Shown here in pieces: positions 24,684 through 32,997 of a DNA stretch of 44,920 bases (position 1 is its first letter; every line of letters begins with the position of its first letter). Below the pieces are notes generated by a model. The model made no database searches. It was not told where the DNA came from and worked only from the letters and a program-made list of their open reading frames with translations. Source of the DNA: Bacillus multifaciens (lineage in GTDB: Bacteria; Bacillota; Bacilli; Bacillales; Bacillaceae_G); the NCBI RefSeq assembly GCF_030756675.1, contig NZ_JAVBXD010000036.1, positions 1-44,920 on the forward strand, read 5' to 3'. Made by a program: the position numbers and the translations under genes.

Positions 24684-26078
24684 TTATTTTACTTTAATTT
24701 GAACAGGCGGTAATGGTTTCTCTGCATGATACGGTGACATCAGCATCTCTAATACGTAATCCTTTACACTGAAATTCTCCGCGCCATACTTCCCATCTAA
24801 TTGGAACGTTTCTTCAAATTGAAGCTTTTCCTTATCTAGTGCTTTCACGGTACTACCTTTTACTTTATGTCCACGCGGCACAATATCTTGATCCATGTAT
24901 GAAGAATCGGTTATATTCATTGCCTCACCAAAATTGATTAATTCATCCATAGATATATGTTTCGTATCGACATTTTGAAGTGTGTAATTCACAACTAGTC
25001 GCTGATTCTTATGCTGAATTTTATTCACAATTATTTTGAAATCACTGCGCGTGCTCTTAATTTCAAATGGTGTTTTTTCATCTAGCTTCACAATTGCTGG
25101 TTTTTCAGATAATCGGACAACAGGATATATCGTAATAAATTCCGCACTATCAGGAATTTTCTCGAAAATAGAACGTTCTTCAGACTCTACATGATCGCCT
25201 ACTTTTTCTCTGCCAAATTCAATCCCTGAAGTAGACATATCAATTTCGTTCCCTTTATCATCTGTTATTTTGTGGATTCGTGCTAAGTCATTCTCCCCTA
25301 CAAGCGGATAAATTGCTTTGTAGTCAATCGTTGTTACTCCTTTACCGATTGTAATATTTTCAAAGTTGAATGTATGTTGCTGATCCTCACTACTAACGGA
25401 CTGCTGTGGGTTAATCTTTTTATTCTCTAGTTGCTTCACTGGAATATCAAACTTCCAGAATCCTCTCGTTTCACCGATGGATGTAATGGTAATTGGTAAT
25501 GTTGTGTTTGGTGGTAATTCTTTTTCTGGATAGTCGATGCCGATATTACCAAACCAACCATTCTTCGTCACTCTCCCATCACCCGAAGCAGCTTTCATCC
25601 ACTTTGGACTTCCATCAACAAGCTTATATGTATAATCAAAACGATTATGAGATACAGCGCTTTCCCCTACTTTATCCGGATTATCAACCGTAAATGTTAT
25701 CCCAATTCGGCCCCCATCGTAATACACACTTTTCATCGTTACACTAACTCCATTGCTTACCGCTTGTTGGTTCAATTCTGTTACAAGTTTACTCGCAAAC
25801 AAATTTCGTCCCATCGTATCATGAAAATAATCATACACTTTCCCTATAAACGGAACTTCCGCTAGTACACGATTCATTTGCGGGAAAACAAATCCTGAAC
25901 CTAGCACTCCTATACATACTGATGCAGCAGCTAACCATGCAATCTTTCTTCGATTATATTTTCTTTTTACCGGTTTTTCTTGCTTTGCTCTATTCATACC
26001 TTTTGTTATGGCAATATGTAATTCTTCCCGCGGAACTTCGATTTTGTTTATTTCATCATTAACCCACTGTTTATCCAA
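24684..26078 (-). CDS. Anti-sigma factor with DUF4179 domain
   Basis: A 464-aa single-pass membrane protein. Residues 1-45 form the cytosolic sigma-binding part, a transmembrane helix IAWLAAASVCIGVLGSGFVF lies at about 46-66, and a large extracytoplasmic region follows, rich in beta structure (DUF4179 near 70-160 and Ig-like downstream). Start is TTG 26078 after AGGAGGG. It overlaps the end of the ECF sigma gene by 31 nt, so the two are translationally linked. The inferred role is to hold the sigma factor at the membrane until an envelope signal releases it. Confidence 0.85.
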   Translation of the reverse strand: MDKQWVNDEINKIEVPREELHIAITKGMNRAKQEKPVKRKYNRRKIAWLAAASVCIGVLGSGFVFPQMNRVLAEVPFIGKVYDYFHDTMGRNLFASKLVTELNQQAVSNGVSVTMKSVYYDGGRIGITFTVDNPDKVGESAVSHNRFDYTYKLVDGSPKWMKAASGDGRVTKNGWFGNIGIDYPEKELPPNTTLPITITSIGETRGFWKFDIPVKQLENKKINPQQSVSSEDQQHTFNFENITIGKGVTTIDYKAIYPLVGENDLARIHKITDDKGNEIDMSTSGIEFGREKVGDHVESEERSIFEKIPDSAEFITIYPVVRLSEKPAIVKLDEKTPFEIKSTRSDFKIIVNKIQHKNQRLVVNYTLQNVDTKHISMDELINFGEAMNITDSSYMDQDIVPRGHKVKGSTVKALDKEKLQFEETFQLDGKYGAENFSVKDYVLEMLMSPYHAEKPLPPVQIKVK

Positions 26079-26599
26079 TTTTCATCACTCCCTCCTAATA
26101 ATTTCTTTAACGATTTTCTCGCTCGATGCAAATACGTTTTGACAGTTCCTTCAGGTACATTCATATGCCACGCAATTTGGTTTATCGGAAGATCGTAATA
26201 ATAATGTAAAATAATAACCGTTTGATAATTTTCATCGAGTTTTCCGATTGCTACTTGCAAGTCAATATTTTGCTCAATTCCGTTTGCTATGTTTCGTACA
26301 TCCTTGTATTCCCTGCGATCCTCTAATTGTTGCACCTTCTTCTTCTCATTTAATACTTGGTAAGCATTATGTATTAGAATACGCGTCAACCACGTCAGGA
26401 AAAAGTTTGGTTTTTGTAATTGCTCTAAAGATACGTACGCTTTATAAACTGTTTCTTGTACGATATCTAAGGCATCTTCTTTATTTTGCACATACATGTA
26501 AGCTGTGCGATATAACTGGTCCTGATGAAGGCTAATGAGCTGTTCAAACGCTGCATCATCACCCTTTTTTGCTTTTTTCACTAATTTTATTTCATCCAT
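26048..26599 (-). CDS. ECF (extracytoplasmic function) RNA polymerase sigma factor
   Basis: A 183-aa sigma-70 group IV protein. Region 2 runs about 10-75 with DQLYRTAYMYVQNKEDALDI and the promoter-melting segment. Region 4 runs about 115-165 with LDENYQTVIILHYYYDLPIN and the HTH MNVPEGTVKTYLHRARKSL. ATG 26599 follows GGAGGG; the longer in-frame extension lacks a ribosome site. It is the first gene of the sigma/anti-sigma pair. A TGAAAC-type sequence upstream hints at autoregulation. Closest to SigV/SigM/SigX-like factors of bacilli, exact orthology unknown. Confidence 0.9.
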   Translation of the reverse strand: MDEIKLVKKAKKGDDAAFEQLISLHQDQLYRTAYMYVQNKEDALDIVQETVYKAYVSLEQLQKPNFFLTWLTRILIHNAYQVLNEKKKVQQLEDRREYKDVRNIANGIEQNIDLQVAIGKLDENYQTVIILHYYYDLPINQIAWHMNVPEGTVKTYLHRARKSLKKLLGGSDENWINSGLMMK

Positions 26600-26619
26600 C
26601 TTATCCCTCCTTCCACTTA

Positions 26620-26649
26620 TTAGATAGGATATGGAATGTTTTGGTTTCA
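26620..26649 (-). promoter_or_regulatory. Possible autoregulated ECF promoter
   Basis: TGAAACC (26643-26649, minus strand), the common -35 of ECF sigma promoters, with CTATCT 16 nt downstream as a loose -10. Confidence 0.4.
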
Positions 26650-26671
26650 AAAATTTATATTTCTTGCATAA

Positions 26672-26703
26672 AAAAACGTCCCAATAAAAATTGAGACGTT
26701 TTT
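26672..26703 (-). terminator. Terminator of the polytopic chemoreceptor-like gene
   Basis: Stem AAAAACGTCCCAAT / ATTGAGACGTTTTT with short loop, just past the stop. Confidence 0.85.
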
Positions 26704-26721
26704 AAAGACAAATCAGTTCGT

Positions 26722-28224
26722 CTATTTCTCTAAAATTGCTTCTAACTGTTTCATTTGCTCTGCTACGGTATGTAACGCTTCAACGGACGTTTCATTACGT
26801 CTTCTTTCTTCTTCCACACTTGCGAGTACATCCTCTGTCGCAGCGGATGTTTGTTGAATGACAGTAGACGCATACGTAACATCTTGAACGATATTCGTCG
26901 TTTTCACCTGGAAGCTTTCTTGATGATGAACGATTTCTGTCATTAACTGATTAATAGAATTGATAAATGCACCAAGGTTGCTTACATTTGCTAGAACGTC
27001 CGACAACATTTTATTACACTCTTCTTGCACTTTTGTCCCTTTTCCGACTTGCTCTTCTATCCTATTTGCTTGATTGCTAAAATCTCTTAAAATGCCTTGA
27101 ATACTTCCAGCCGAACGATTTGACCCTTCCGCAAGTTTTAATACCTCATTCGCTACAATCGCAAAACCTTTTCCATGCTCACCTGCTCTTGCTGCTTCAA
27201 TATTGGCATTTAGCGCTAACAAACTCGTTTGATCTGAGATTCCTGTGATTACGTCCACAATCTCCGTAATCTTTTTCGATTGCTCTGTTAATTCTCTAAA
27301 TATAAGCCCTGACTGTGTAAGAATTTCACTTAAGCTCCGCATATGCCTTTCAAAGTTTTGCAAGGTACCTACACTTATCTTTGAAACTTCTAAACTTTCA
27401 TCAACGTTTGTCGATACTTCTCTTACCTGTGAAATAATGTGTTCAATATTTGTCTCCATATCATTCAGTACTTCTACAGAGTGTGACATCATCTCTGATT
27501 GAGAGTGCGCCCCCGTGGCTACTTCTTGGAAGGCAACATTAATTTCTCCCATCGATTTCATTGAAGTATTCACATTATTTTTCAAGCTATTGAAATTTTG
27601 ATCTAAATTTAGAACGGTTTCTTCGATCAGCCTTTGCGTATTCTCTAATTCCTCAGCTTTTCTTATTACTTCTTGCTTTTCTTTATTTAGACGTACAAGA
27701 AGACTTTTTCCGATTTTCGTGACACCCCACATCGCCAGCGTCACAATCGCCAGTAAACTTGCGAAATTAGCTGCTTCCGAAGCGGCAGTATAAGCAAAAA
27801 ACTGCTTTGGCCAGTAGTTACAAAGAATAAATGTCGTAATAACAGCGACTCCTCCAAGCATTAAAATAAGACGCTCACTTAAATAAATTAAGGAAACCGC
27901 TAATGTAAAATAGACCATTTGAAAAATAGCTGGACTTTCATTAAACGTTTGAACCATAATATACGACATCACTAATAACATAAAGGTCATAATATATTTA
28001 TACACGGATACCATTTCCGGAACGAGATTAAGGAGAATCCCTACTATAAACAGAGAGGCACCGCATGTCCAAAACGGGATCGCTCTAGCCGTGAAGATAT
28101 ATCCGTAATAACTAATTGCAGCAATTCCCAAGAAAAAACTGAACATACTAATGAACAGTAATAAATGATTTTTTTGTGATTCTTGTTCAAGATTAGAAAA
28201 GCATTTTCTCTTTAACCACTCCAT
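26722..28224 (-). CDS. Polytopic methyl-accepting chemotaxis-like transducer
   Basis: A 500-aa protein with about six transmembrane helices in residues 20-190 in place of an extracytoplasmic sensor domain, then a coiled coil and an MCP signalling hairpin. The tip [20 protein letters not shown] is near residue 330, so coupling to CheA/CheW is plausible. There is no HAMP. The membrane-embedded sensor suggests it reads a membrane state or a hydrophobic ligand, but that is inference. It is unrelated in its N-terminus to the three tandem receptors at 4.3-10.8 kb. It has its own terminator. Confidence 0.88.
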   Translation of the reverse strand: MEWLKRKCFSNLEQESQKNHLLLFISMFSFFLGIAAISYYGYIFTARAIPFWTCGASLFIVGILLNLVPEMVSVYKYIMTFMLLVMSYIMVQTFNESPAIFQMVYFTLAVSLIYLSERLILMLGGVAVITTFILCNYWPKQFFAYTAASEAANFASLLAIVTLAMWGVTKIGKSLLVRLNKEKQEVIRKAEELENTQRLIEETVLNLDQNFNSLKNNVNTSMKSMGEINVAFQEVATGAHSQSEMMSHSVEVLNDMETNIEHIISQVREVSTNVDESLEVSKISVGTLQNFERHMRSLSEILTQSGLIFRELTEQSKKITEIVDVITGISDQTSLLALNANIEAARAGEHGKGFAIVANEVLKLAEGSNRSAGSIQGILRDFSNQANRIEEQVGKGTKVQEECNKMLSDVLANVSNLGAFINSINQLMTEIVHHQESFQVKTTNIVQDVTYASTVIQQTSAATEDVLASVEEERRRNETSVEALHTVAEQMKQLEAILEK

Positions 28225-28270
28225 ACACGAAACTTTCCTTTCTAAATAAAAGTTATCCGCAAAATAAAGC

Positions 28271-29329
28271 TTATTTTAATTTGAATACTGCACTTACTGG
28301 ATTATGATCGCTATTTTCAAACTTCAGATCATTTCCATGTACATTTACAATTTCTACATTTGGCGAAACTAAAAATCCATCAATAATCGTAACGAAATTC
28401 TCACCTTCTACATATTTCTTCACATCATCGCGAACGGTCCAAACAGTAGGGTCTACTGCCCATTGGAACCCGCCGTCCGTGAAATCTTTTGGCAACTCTA
28501 CTAACCATTCAGGCCATACTTTTTGAAACTTCGGATCTTTTAGCTGTACATCAGAAACTAGTTGATTCCAATCACCGCCGAGTATCACATAGTCACCGTT
28601 TTTATAGTGTTCGTTCATATACTTTTTCAAATAATCAACTTGCTGCCTTCTTATTTTTCCGCCTTTATCATAAGCAGATAAATGAAGATTGACGAGCCTT
28701 AAATATTTCCCATTACTCACAGGGATTTTATGCTCAACGATCGCTCGGTCTAAATCAAATAATTGTTTTGGCCAAGGCTCTTTCCCTGGCAATTGAAATC
28801 TTGTTGCTGTATCAATCTTATACTTAGAAAACGAACTCATTCCTGAATTCGCATATCCCATCGGATTTGTAATCGGAACGGGTACCCACTGTGCATGATA
28901 ATTATATCCGAAAGAAGATTCATAGTTTTTCAAACCATTCTTAAATACGTCATATTCATTCACATCAAATGATCTTGAAGATTTTGTATCCACCTCTTGC
29001 AATAAGATGAAATCCGAACTTTCTTTTTGTAAAAAAGATACCATGTTGTTAAGATTCTTCTCTGTTTGTTCTTTACTACTAGAACGAGAGCCTTCTCCCC
29101 CATCCATAAAAAAATCTTGATCTTTATCCAAACCAGCATAGCCTATATTAAAAGTCGTCGCTGTAAATGTGTCTCCCTGTTTTAAGACCTTTTCACTTTT
29201 ATTTTCTACATTTAATTTAAGAACGCTAACAGGTTTCTCATCCGTAATCATAATATAAGCTAAAAATATAGCTACACTAACGCCCACTAATGCTACTAGT
29301 AATAAAAACACTTTAAATATTTTCTTCAA
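28271..29329 (-). CDS. Membrane-anchored endonuclease/exonuclease/phosphatase family protein
   Basis: A 352-aa protein with an uncleaved-looking N-terminal helix (residues 5-27) placing a DNase I-fold domain outside the cell. The metal and catalytic residues are visible: TFNIGYAG (Asn), LLQEVD (Glu), NLHLSAYDKGG (His), GGDWNQ (Asp/Asn) and the terminal SDHNP (Asp-His). Relatives are DNases, sphingomyelinases and inositol-phosphate phosphatases; nothing in the sequence decides among them, and it lacks the length of secreted sphingomyelinase C. The stretch 29330-29566 upstream is AT-rich with no gene. Confidence 0.87.
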   Translation of the reverse strand: MKKIFKVFLLLVALVGVSVAIFLAYIMITDEKPVSVLKLNVENKSEKVLKQGDTFTATTFNIGYAGLDKDQDFFMDGGEGSRSSSKEQTEKNLNNMVSFLQKESSDFILLQEVDTKSSRSFDVNEYDVFKNGLKNYESSFGYNYHAQWVPVPITNPMGYANSGMSSFSKYKIDTATRFQLPGKEPWPKQLFDLDRAIVEHKIPVSNGKYLRLVNLHLSAYDKGGKIRRQQVDYLKKYMNEHYKNGDYVILGGDWNQLVSDVQLKDPKFQKVWPEWLVELPKDFTDGGFQWAVDPTVWTVRDDVKKYVEGENFVTIIDGFLVSPNVEIVNVHGNDLKFENSDHNPVSAVFKLK

Positions 29330-29566
29330 ATAAACAACCCCTTTTTATATCAAAATAAATGTTTCTCAAAAAATATACCGTAAAACTCCCTCTCCCTTCA
29401 ATAAATAAAAATAATTCAGAATATTTAGTTTTGGTTTTTAATTAATAAACATTACTTATTCCATAAGGAAACAAAATTATTTTACCACATTAATCATTTT
29501 ATATTACTATATTATGATTTACAAATTATAAATACAATCAATGTTTTTTATTCATTATATAAATAT

Positions 29567-29598
29567 AAAAAACGCCTCTAATTTTTGAGACGTTTTTT
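29567..29598 (-). terminator. Terminator downstream of the nitroreductase operon
   Basis: Stem AAAAAACGCCTC / GAGACGTTTTTT (one mismatch), about 90 bp beyond the nitroreductase stop. A 22-codon frame without ribosome site ends inside the stem. Confidence 0.8.
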
Positions 29599-29686
29599 CT
29601 TTAAATATGGCCATGCTTCGGTTTTTAAGTTGAAGCCATTCGCCATAATGACTGTGTGTTCTCTATTCAGGAAATCATTCGCTTTT

Positions 29687-30289
29687 TTAATAAAATTTCA
29701 CTACATCTTCATAAGGTAAAAACGTTCTTTCACCTGGCTGCTCATCCGGCTCACCGAATGGCATTTGTGCTACTAGGCTCCACTCTGCTGGAATGCTCCA
29801 AGTTTGTTTTACTTCTTCATCAACAATTGGATTGTAGTGTTGCAAGGACACTCCAATTCCTTCTGCTGATAAAGCCATCCACGTTGCATATTGTAGCATT
29901 GCACTTCCTTGATGAGACCAGAATGGGAATTGCTCTTTATATAATGGTGCATTTTCTTGCATTGTCTTCACCGTTTCTTGATTTTCAAAGAATAACACTG
30001 TCCCTACTCCATCACGGAATCCTTGCAATCTTGCGGCAGTTGCCTCAAAATTTTCTGCTGGAACAAGGGCGCGAAGCGTTTCTTTTACGATATCCCAAAA
30101 CTTTTCATGCTCTGCATCCATTAATACAACGAGGCGGCCACTTTGCATATTAAAAGCTGATGGTGCGTATAAAGCGGTTTTTAAAACCTCACTAATTCTT
30201 TCTTTCGTAATGTTTTCGTTCTTTTTCACTTTACGAATAGAACGGCGGTTCATAATAGCATCTTTTAAATTTGTTGTAGTAACTGACAT
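29687..30289 (-). CDS. Nitroreductase family FMN enzyme
   Basis: A 200-aa FMN-dependent reductase. The N-terminal RRSIRKVKK motif binds FMN phosphate, PSAFNMQSGRLVVL is the second FMN segment, and EGIGVSLQHY and VAQMPFGEP are the C-terminal family motifs. The SAFNMQS version and overall length recall the Frm2/HNR-like subgroup. It is second in an operon, 48 bp behind the FrnE-like gene, with a good GGAGG. Likely role is reduction of quinones or nitro compounds with NAD(P)H; the neighbouring thiol oxidoreductase and Rrf2 regulator suggest an electrophile or disulfide stress response. Confidence 0.9.
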   Translation of the reverse strand: MSVTTTNLKDAIMNRRSIRKVKKNENITKERISEVLKTALYAPSAFNMQSGRLVVLMDAEHEKFWDIVKETLRALVPAENFEATAARLQGFRDGVGTVLFFENQETVKTMQENAPLYKEQFPFWSHQGSAMLQYATWMALSAEGIGVSLQHYNPIVDEEVKQTWSIPAEWSLVAQMPFGEPDEQPGERTFLPYEDVVKFY

Positions 30290-30337
30290 GTTTCATTCCT
30301 CCAATACTTTATATGCTGATTATCATCCAATCTCTTA

Positions 30338-30988
30338 TTAACAATATCCATCTACATTACATTGCATTCCATCTAACTCATTTTCTTTACTTTTTGTTAG
30401 CTCTTGATCGATTGCTTTTGCTAATCTTTCTTTGCTCGCTAGTCCTTGAATCACTTCATCGCCAATAACAAATGTTGGAACAGCCATAATTTGTGCTTCT
30501 TCATAAGCATGTCGCAATGCTTCTTCTTGTACATCTTTATACTTTCTTGATACTAACGCTTCTTTAAATGCTTCTTTAGGGAGCCCAACTTCCCCTGCCA
30601 ATTTTGTTAATACTTCAATATCTTCAATGTTTTGTTCTTCTTGGAAAAAGGCAGCAAACACTCTATCGTGAAACGCATTTCCTTTTCCATGTTCCTTCGC
30701 AAAGTGGTATCCCTCAAAGGCAAGGTTTGTATATGGATGCGGAGAAACACGAGGTAATCGCATTTCCACTCCTAATTTTTTTGCAGTAGGAACAATAAAT
30801 GAATCCCATGAACCAAGCTTGTCAGGCTCGTTCCATGGATCAATTTTTGGATACGGACTTGGACGTAATTCAAATGGCATCCATTCTACTTCTACATCTT
30901 TTCCCTTTACAATCTCATCCAAAGGAGCTTTTCCTAAAAAACAAAATGGACATATAAAATCAGAATAAGCTTTAATTTTTACAGTCAT
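30338..30988 (-). CDS. DsbA family thiol oxidoreductase, FrnE-like
   Basis: A 216-aa cytoplasmic thioredoxin-fold protein. The active site CPFC is at residues 13-16, the cis-proline region appears as MAVPTFVIGDEVIQG, and a long helical insert lies between. The C-terminus carries an extra pair, QCNVDGYC, typical of FrnE-type proteins and probably redox active. No signal peptide. It is the first gene of the operon with the nitroreductase; an Rrf2-type operator at 31015-31037 is just upstream of its ribosome site. Confidence 0.9.
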   Translation of the reverse strand: MTVKIKAYSDFICPFCFLGKAPLDEIVKGKDVEVEWMPFELRPSPYPKIDPWNEPDKLGSWDSFIVPTAKKLGVEMRLPRVSPHPYTNLAFEGYHFAKEHGKGNAFHDRVFAAFFQEEQNIEDIEVLTKLAGEVGLPKEAFKEALVSRKYKDVQEEALRHAYEEAQIMAVPTFVIGDEVIQGLASKERLAKAIDQELTKSKENELDGMQCNVDGYC

Positions 30989-31014
30989 GTTTATGTTCCC
31001 TCACTTTTCTTTTC

Positions 31015-31037
31015 GTTGTAATTATTACGGTTACAAC
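31015..31037. promoter_or_regulatory. Rrf2-type operator before the FrnE-nitroreductase operon
   Basis: A 23-bp near-palindrome with arms GTTGTAA and GTTACAAC. It matches 31504-31526 at 19 of 23 positions. Confidence 0.65.
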
Positions 31038-31050
31038 AAAGTTAAAAAAA

Positions 31051-31488
31051 TTACTTTGCAGAATGTATTTGATTTACTAATGATGTAACTAATTTCTCCA
31101 TTGTTATGCTTTCCAATACGAGCTCAAGCGCTTCTTGTGCCTGAACTAAAATTACCTCTAAAACGGCTTGTATATTTGCTCCTATCGGACAATCGGGGTT
31201 CGGCTTTTCATGAAAATGAAATAACTTTTCCTCTTCTACAACATCTACGGCTCGGTACACCTCTAACAAGGTAATCTCACACAACTCTTTCGCGAGGTAA
31301 GCTCCTCCTGCGCCGCGGCGTACCTCAACAAAACCTGCCTTTTTTAAATAAGATAGTACCTTACGAATAATCACTGGGTTTGTGTTTACACTTTCCCCCA
31401 TATACTCTGAAGTAAAAATAGAAGGTGGATTAGTTTTTAGGAGAGATAAAATATGCACAGCAATTGTAAAACGACTACTAATTTTCAT
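31051..31488 (-). CDS. Rrf2 family regulator, YwnA-like
   Basis: A 145-aa winged-helix protein. Residues 1-60 form the DNA-binding part (ISSRFTIAVHILSLL, then NTNPVIIRKVLSYLKKAG), followed by the wing RRGAGGAYLAK and a dimerisation helix. The three-cysteine Fe-S cluster of IscR/NsrR is absent; single cysteines occur near residues 70 and 100 (DCPIG), a layout recalling B. subtilis YwnA. It stands just upstream of the FrnE-nitroreductase operon on the same strand, and both promoters carry the same operator, so it probably represses that operon and itself. ATG follows AGGAGG. Confidence 0.88.
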   Translation of the reverse strand: MKISSRFTIAVHILSLLKTNPPSIFTSEYMGESVNTNPVIIRKVLSYLKKAGFVEVRRGAGGAYLAKELCEITLLEVYRAVDVVEEEKLFHFHEKPNPDCPIGANIQAVLEVILVQAQEALELVLESITMEKLVTSLVNQIHSAK

Positions 31489-31503
31489 ATTTATTACCTC
31501 CTT

Positions 31504-31526
31504 GTTGTAATCATTATAGTTACAGC
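31504..31526. promoter_or_regulatory. Rrf2-type operator before its own gene
   Basis: Second copy of the 23-bp motif (arms GTTGTAA / GTTACAGC), 16 bp upstream of the regulator's start. Confidence 0.65.
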
Positions 31527-31691
31527 TAAATTGAAAGTCAAGCGTGCTGTAAAAAAGATTTTTATTTAAGAAGCTTACGAAACTGTCATCTTTATGTAAG
31601 GTTATTAAATAGTTTCCGCACTGTTTCCATGTAATAATAAGTGCATAAGAAATAACAATAAACTTTTAAAGATTATAGGAGCGTGTTAATA

Positions 31692-32003
31692 ATGATCGTA
31701 ACAACAACTAATACTATTCAAGGAAAAGAAATTATTGAGTATGTAGACATCGTAAACGGTGAAGCAATTATGGGTGCAAATATCGTACGCGACATCTTCG
31801 CTTCTGTTCGTGACGTTGTAGGTGGCCGTGCCGGTGCATATGAGAGTAAATTAAAAGAAGCACGTGACATTGCAATGGAAGAAATGAAACAACTTGCTAC
31901 GCAAAAAGGTGCCAATGCAATCGTTGGTATCGATGTAGACTACGAAGTGGTTCGCGACGGAATGTTAATGGTTGCGGTAAGCGGTACAGCTGTACGTGTG
32001 TAA
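31692..32003 (+). CDS. YbjQ/UPF0145 family heavy-metal-binding-domain protein
   Basis: A 103-aa cytosolic protein of the YbjQ family, which forms pentameric rings. The family core is [20 protein letters not shown] and [16 protein letters not shown], with [16 protein letters not shown] behind. Function is not established despite the old heavy-metal label. ATG 31692 gives the standard length and sits 10 nt after AGGAG; the in-frame GTG at 31683 is too close. Monocistronic. Confidence 0.9.
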   Translation: MIVTTTNTIQGKEIIEYVDIVNGEAIMGANIVRDIFASVRDVVGGRAGAYESKLKEARDIAMEEMKQLATQKGANAIVGIDVDYEVVRDGMLMVAVSGTAVRV

Positions 32004-32010
32004 ATAGATA

Positions 32011-32050
32011 AAAACGAAGCACCTCAATTGGATTGAGGTGCTTTTTTTTA
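32011..32050 (+). terminator. Terminator of the YbjQ gene
   Basis: Stem AAGCACCTCAAT / ATTGAGGTGCTT followed by T8. Confidence 0.9.
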
Positions 32051-32073
32051 GTGAAATACTAAATGACCTAATC

Positions 32074-32163
32074 TTATTGCTGATGCCCCTTTTCTCGGTT
32101 CCCTACAGCCCAAGCTAAAAATAAAATCGAACTAGTTACTACAATCGCTGTGAAAATTCCCAT
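32074..32163 (-). CDS. Very small single-pass membrane peptide
   Basis: A 29-aa frame: MGIFTAIVVTSSILFLAWAV then GNREKGHQQ. One hydrophobic helix is followed by a charged tail, and AAGGGG precedes the ATG. Composition and ribosome site support a real small gene; no family recognised. It stands alone between the YbjQ terminator and a family A repeat. Confidence 0.6.
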   Translation of the reverse strand: MGIFTAIVVTSSILFLAWAVGNREKGHQQ

Positions 32164-32243
32164 TATCATTTCCCCTTACTTTAAATAGTATTAACTATAT
32201 AAATCCAAATTAAAAAACCAACATAAAACCATTCTTTTTCGGT

Positions 32244-32376
32244 GGGCGAGAGCATCTGGCCGCGCATAGAAACGGTCAGTGCCCTTTCCTGCCACATACA
32301 AAGTAAAACAAAAAGAGAAAGCAAGTGCAGGCTCTTCTGTATAGCCGCAATCTATATGTCGAAAAATTAAAATGGA
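32244..32376 (+). repeat. Dispersed repeat family A, copy
   Basis: GAGCATCTGGCCGCGCATAG, then ACGGTCAGTGCCC, CTGCCACATAC, and an end ATGTCGAAAAATTAAA, in the same order as 90-245. Confidence 0.7.
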
Positions 32377-32497
32377 TTCATATATATAATACCATTACAT
32401 AGTTTTTCAAACACTTCACAAAATCCATATATTGCTAGATAAAATCAACTTTTGTATAATTATTACAATACAACCTAATTTGTACAGGAGAAAACCT

Positions 32498-32743
32498 ATG
32501 AAACAAAGGCCGTGGTATTTACGAGATAAGTTTTTATATACAATCTGCATCATTATCCCCTTAGTAGGATATATAATTGTTCTATCTAACAAAAAGAAAT
32601 TTGACCATGAAGAATGGATGCCCTTTCTTCTAGTATCTACAATTACAACTTCTGTTTGGGTATTGAAATTTCTTCCTGATCCTATCAGTCTTCCAGCAAC
32701 AATCCTCGCACTATTACTAATATATAAACTTATTAAAGATTAA
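32498..32743 (+). CDS. Small membrane protein, unknown function
   Basis: An 81-aa protein with three hydrophobic segments: FLYTICIIIPLVGYIIVL (about 12-29), MPFLLVSTITTSVWVLKFL (about 41-59), and LPATILALLLIYKLI (about 65-79). ATG 32498 is used since CAGGAG lies just upstream. Monocistronic; no known domain recognised. Confidence 0.7.
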   Translation: MKQRPWYLRDKFLYTICIIIPLVGYIIVLSNKKKFDHEEWMPFLLVSTITTSVWVLKFLPDPISLPATILALLLIYKLIKD

Positions 32744-32833
32744 AGATCAGATCTTCTAAGCTTTTTCTAAAACGTGTTGGCTAAATTCTTTTGGGTGACC
32801 CTTAAGAAAATTGAATCACCCCATTGTCACCTT

Positions 32834-32992
32834 TTACTCCAATTCAAATAATCTACGTATGATTTTTATCCAGCCTAAGTAGGAAAATCCTAAAATAACA
32901 AACCATAAAAACGCTAAACGAATCCTTCTCGGAATTGATATCCATAACTTCAATATCCGCCAAGACACATCATCTTTGCTATCCTTTTTCAT
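32834..32992 (-). CDS. 52-aa membrane protein coupled to the histidine kinase gene
   Basis: The frame starts 5 nt after the kinase stop and reads MKKDSKDDVSWRILKLWISI, then PRRIRLAFLWFVILGFSYLG, then WIKIIRRLFELE. It has one central transmembrane helix with basic flanks. The GGAG of the kinase's last codons serves as its ribosome site, so translation is likely coupled. A weak inverted repeat GGGTGA / TCACCC follows at 32792-32824. No family recognised; the position suggests a modulator of the kinase. Confidence 0.6.
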   Translation of the reverse strand: MKKDSKDDVSWRILKLWISIPRRIRLAFLWFVILGFSYLGWIKIIRRLFELE

Positions 32993-32997
32993 CAGCA

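Noticed and set aside
29599-29680. 22-codon minus-strand frame MANGFNLKTEAW...
   Set aside because: No ribosome site, and its stop lies inside the terminator loop; insufficient support for a gene.
29656-30153. 165-codon frame opposite the nitroreductase
   Set aside because: Shadow; the nitroreductase has all family motifs and the ribosome site.
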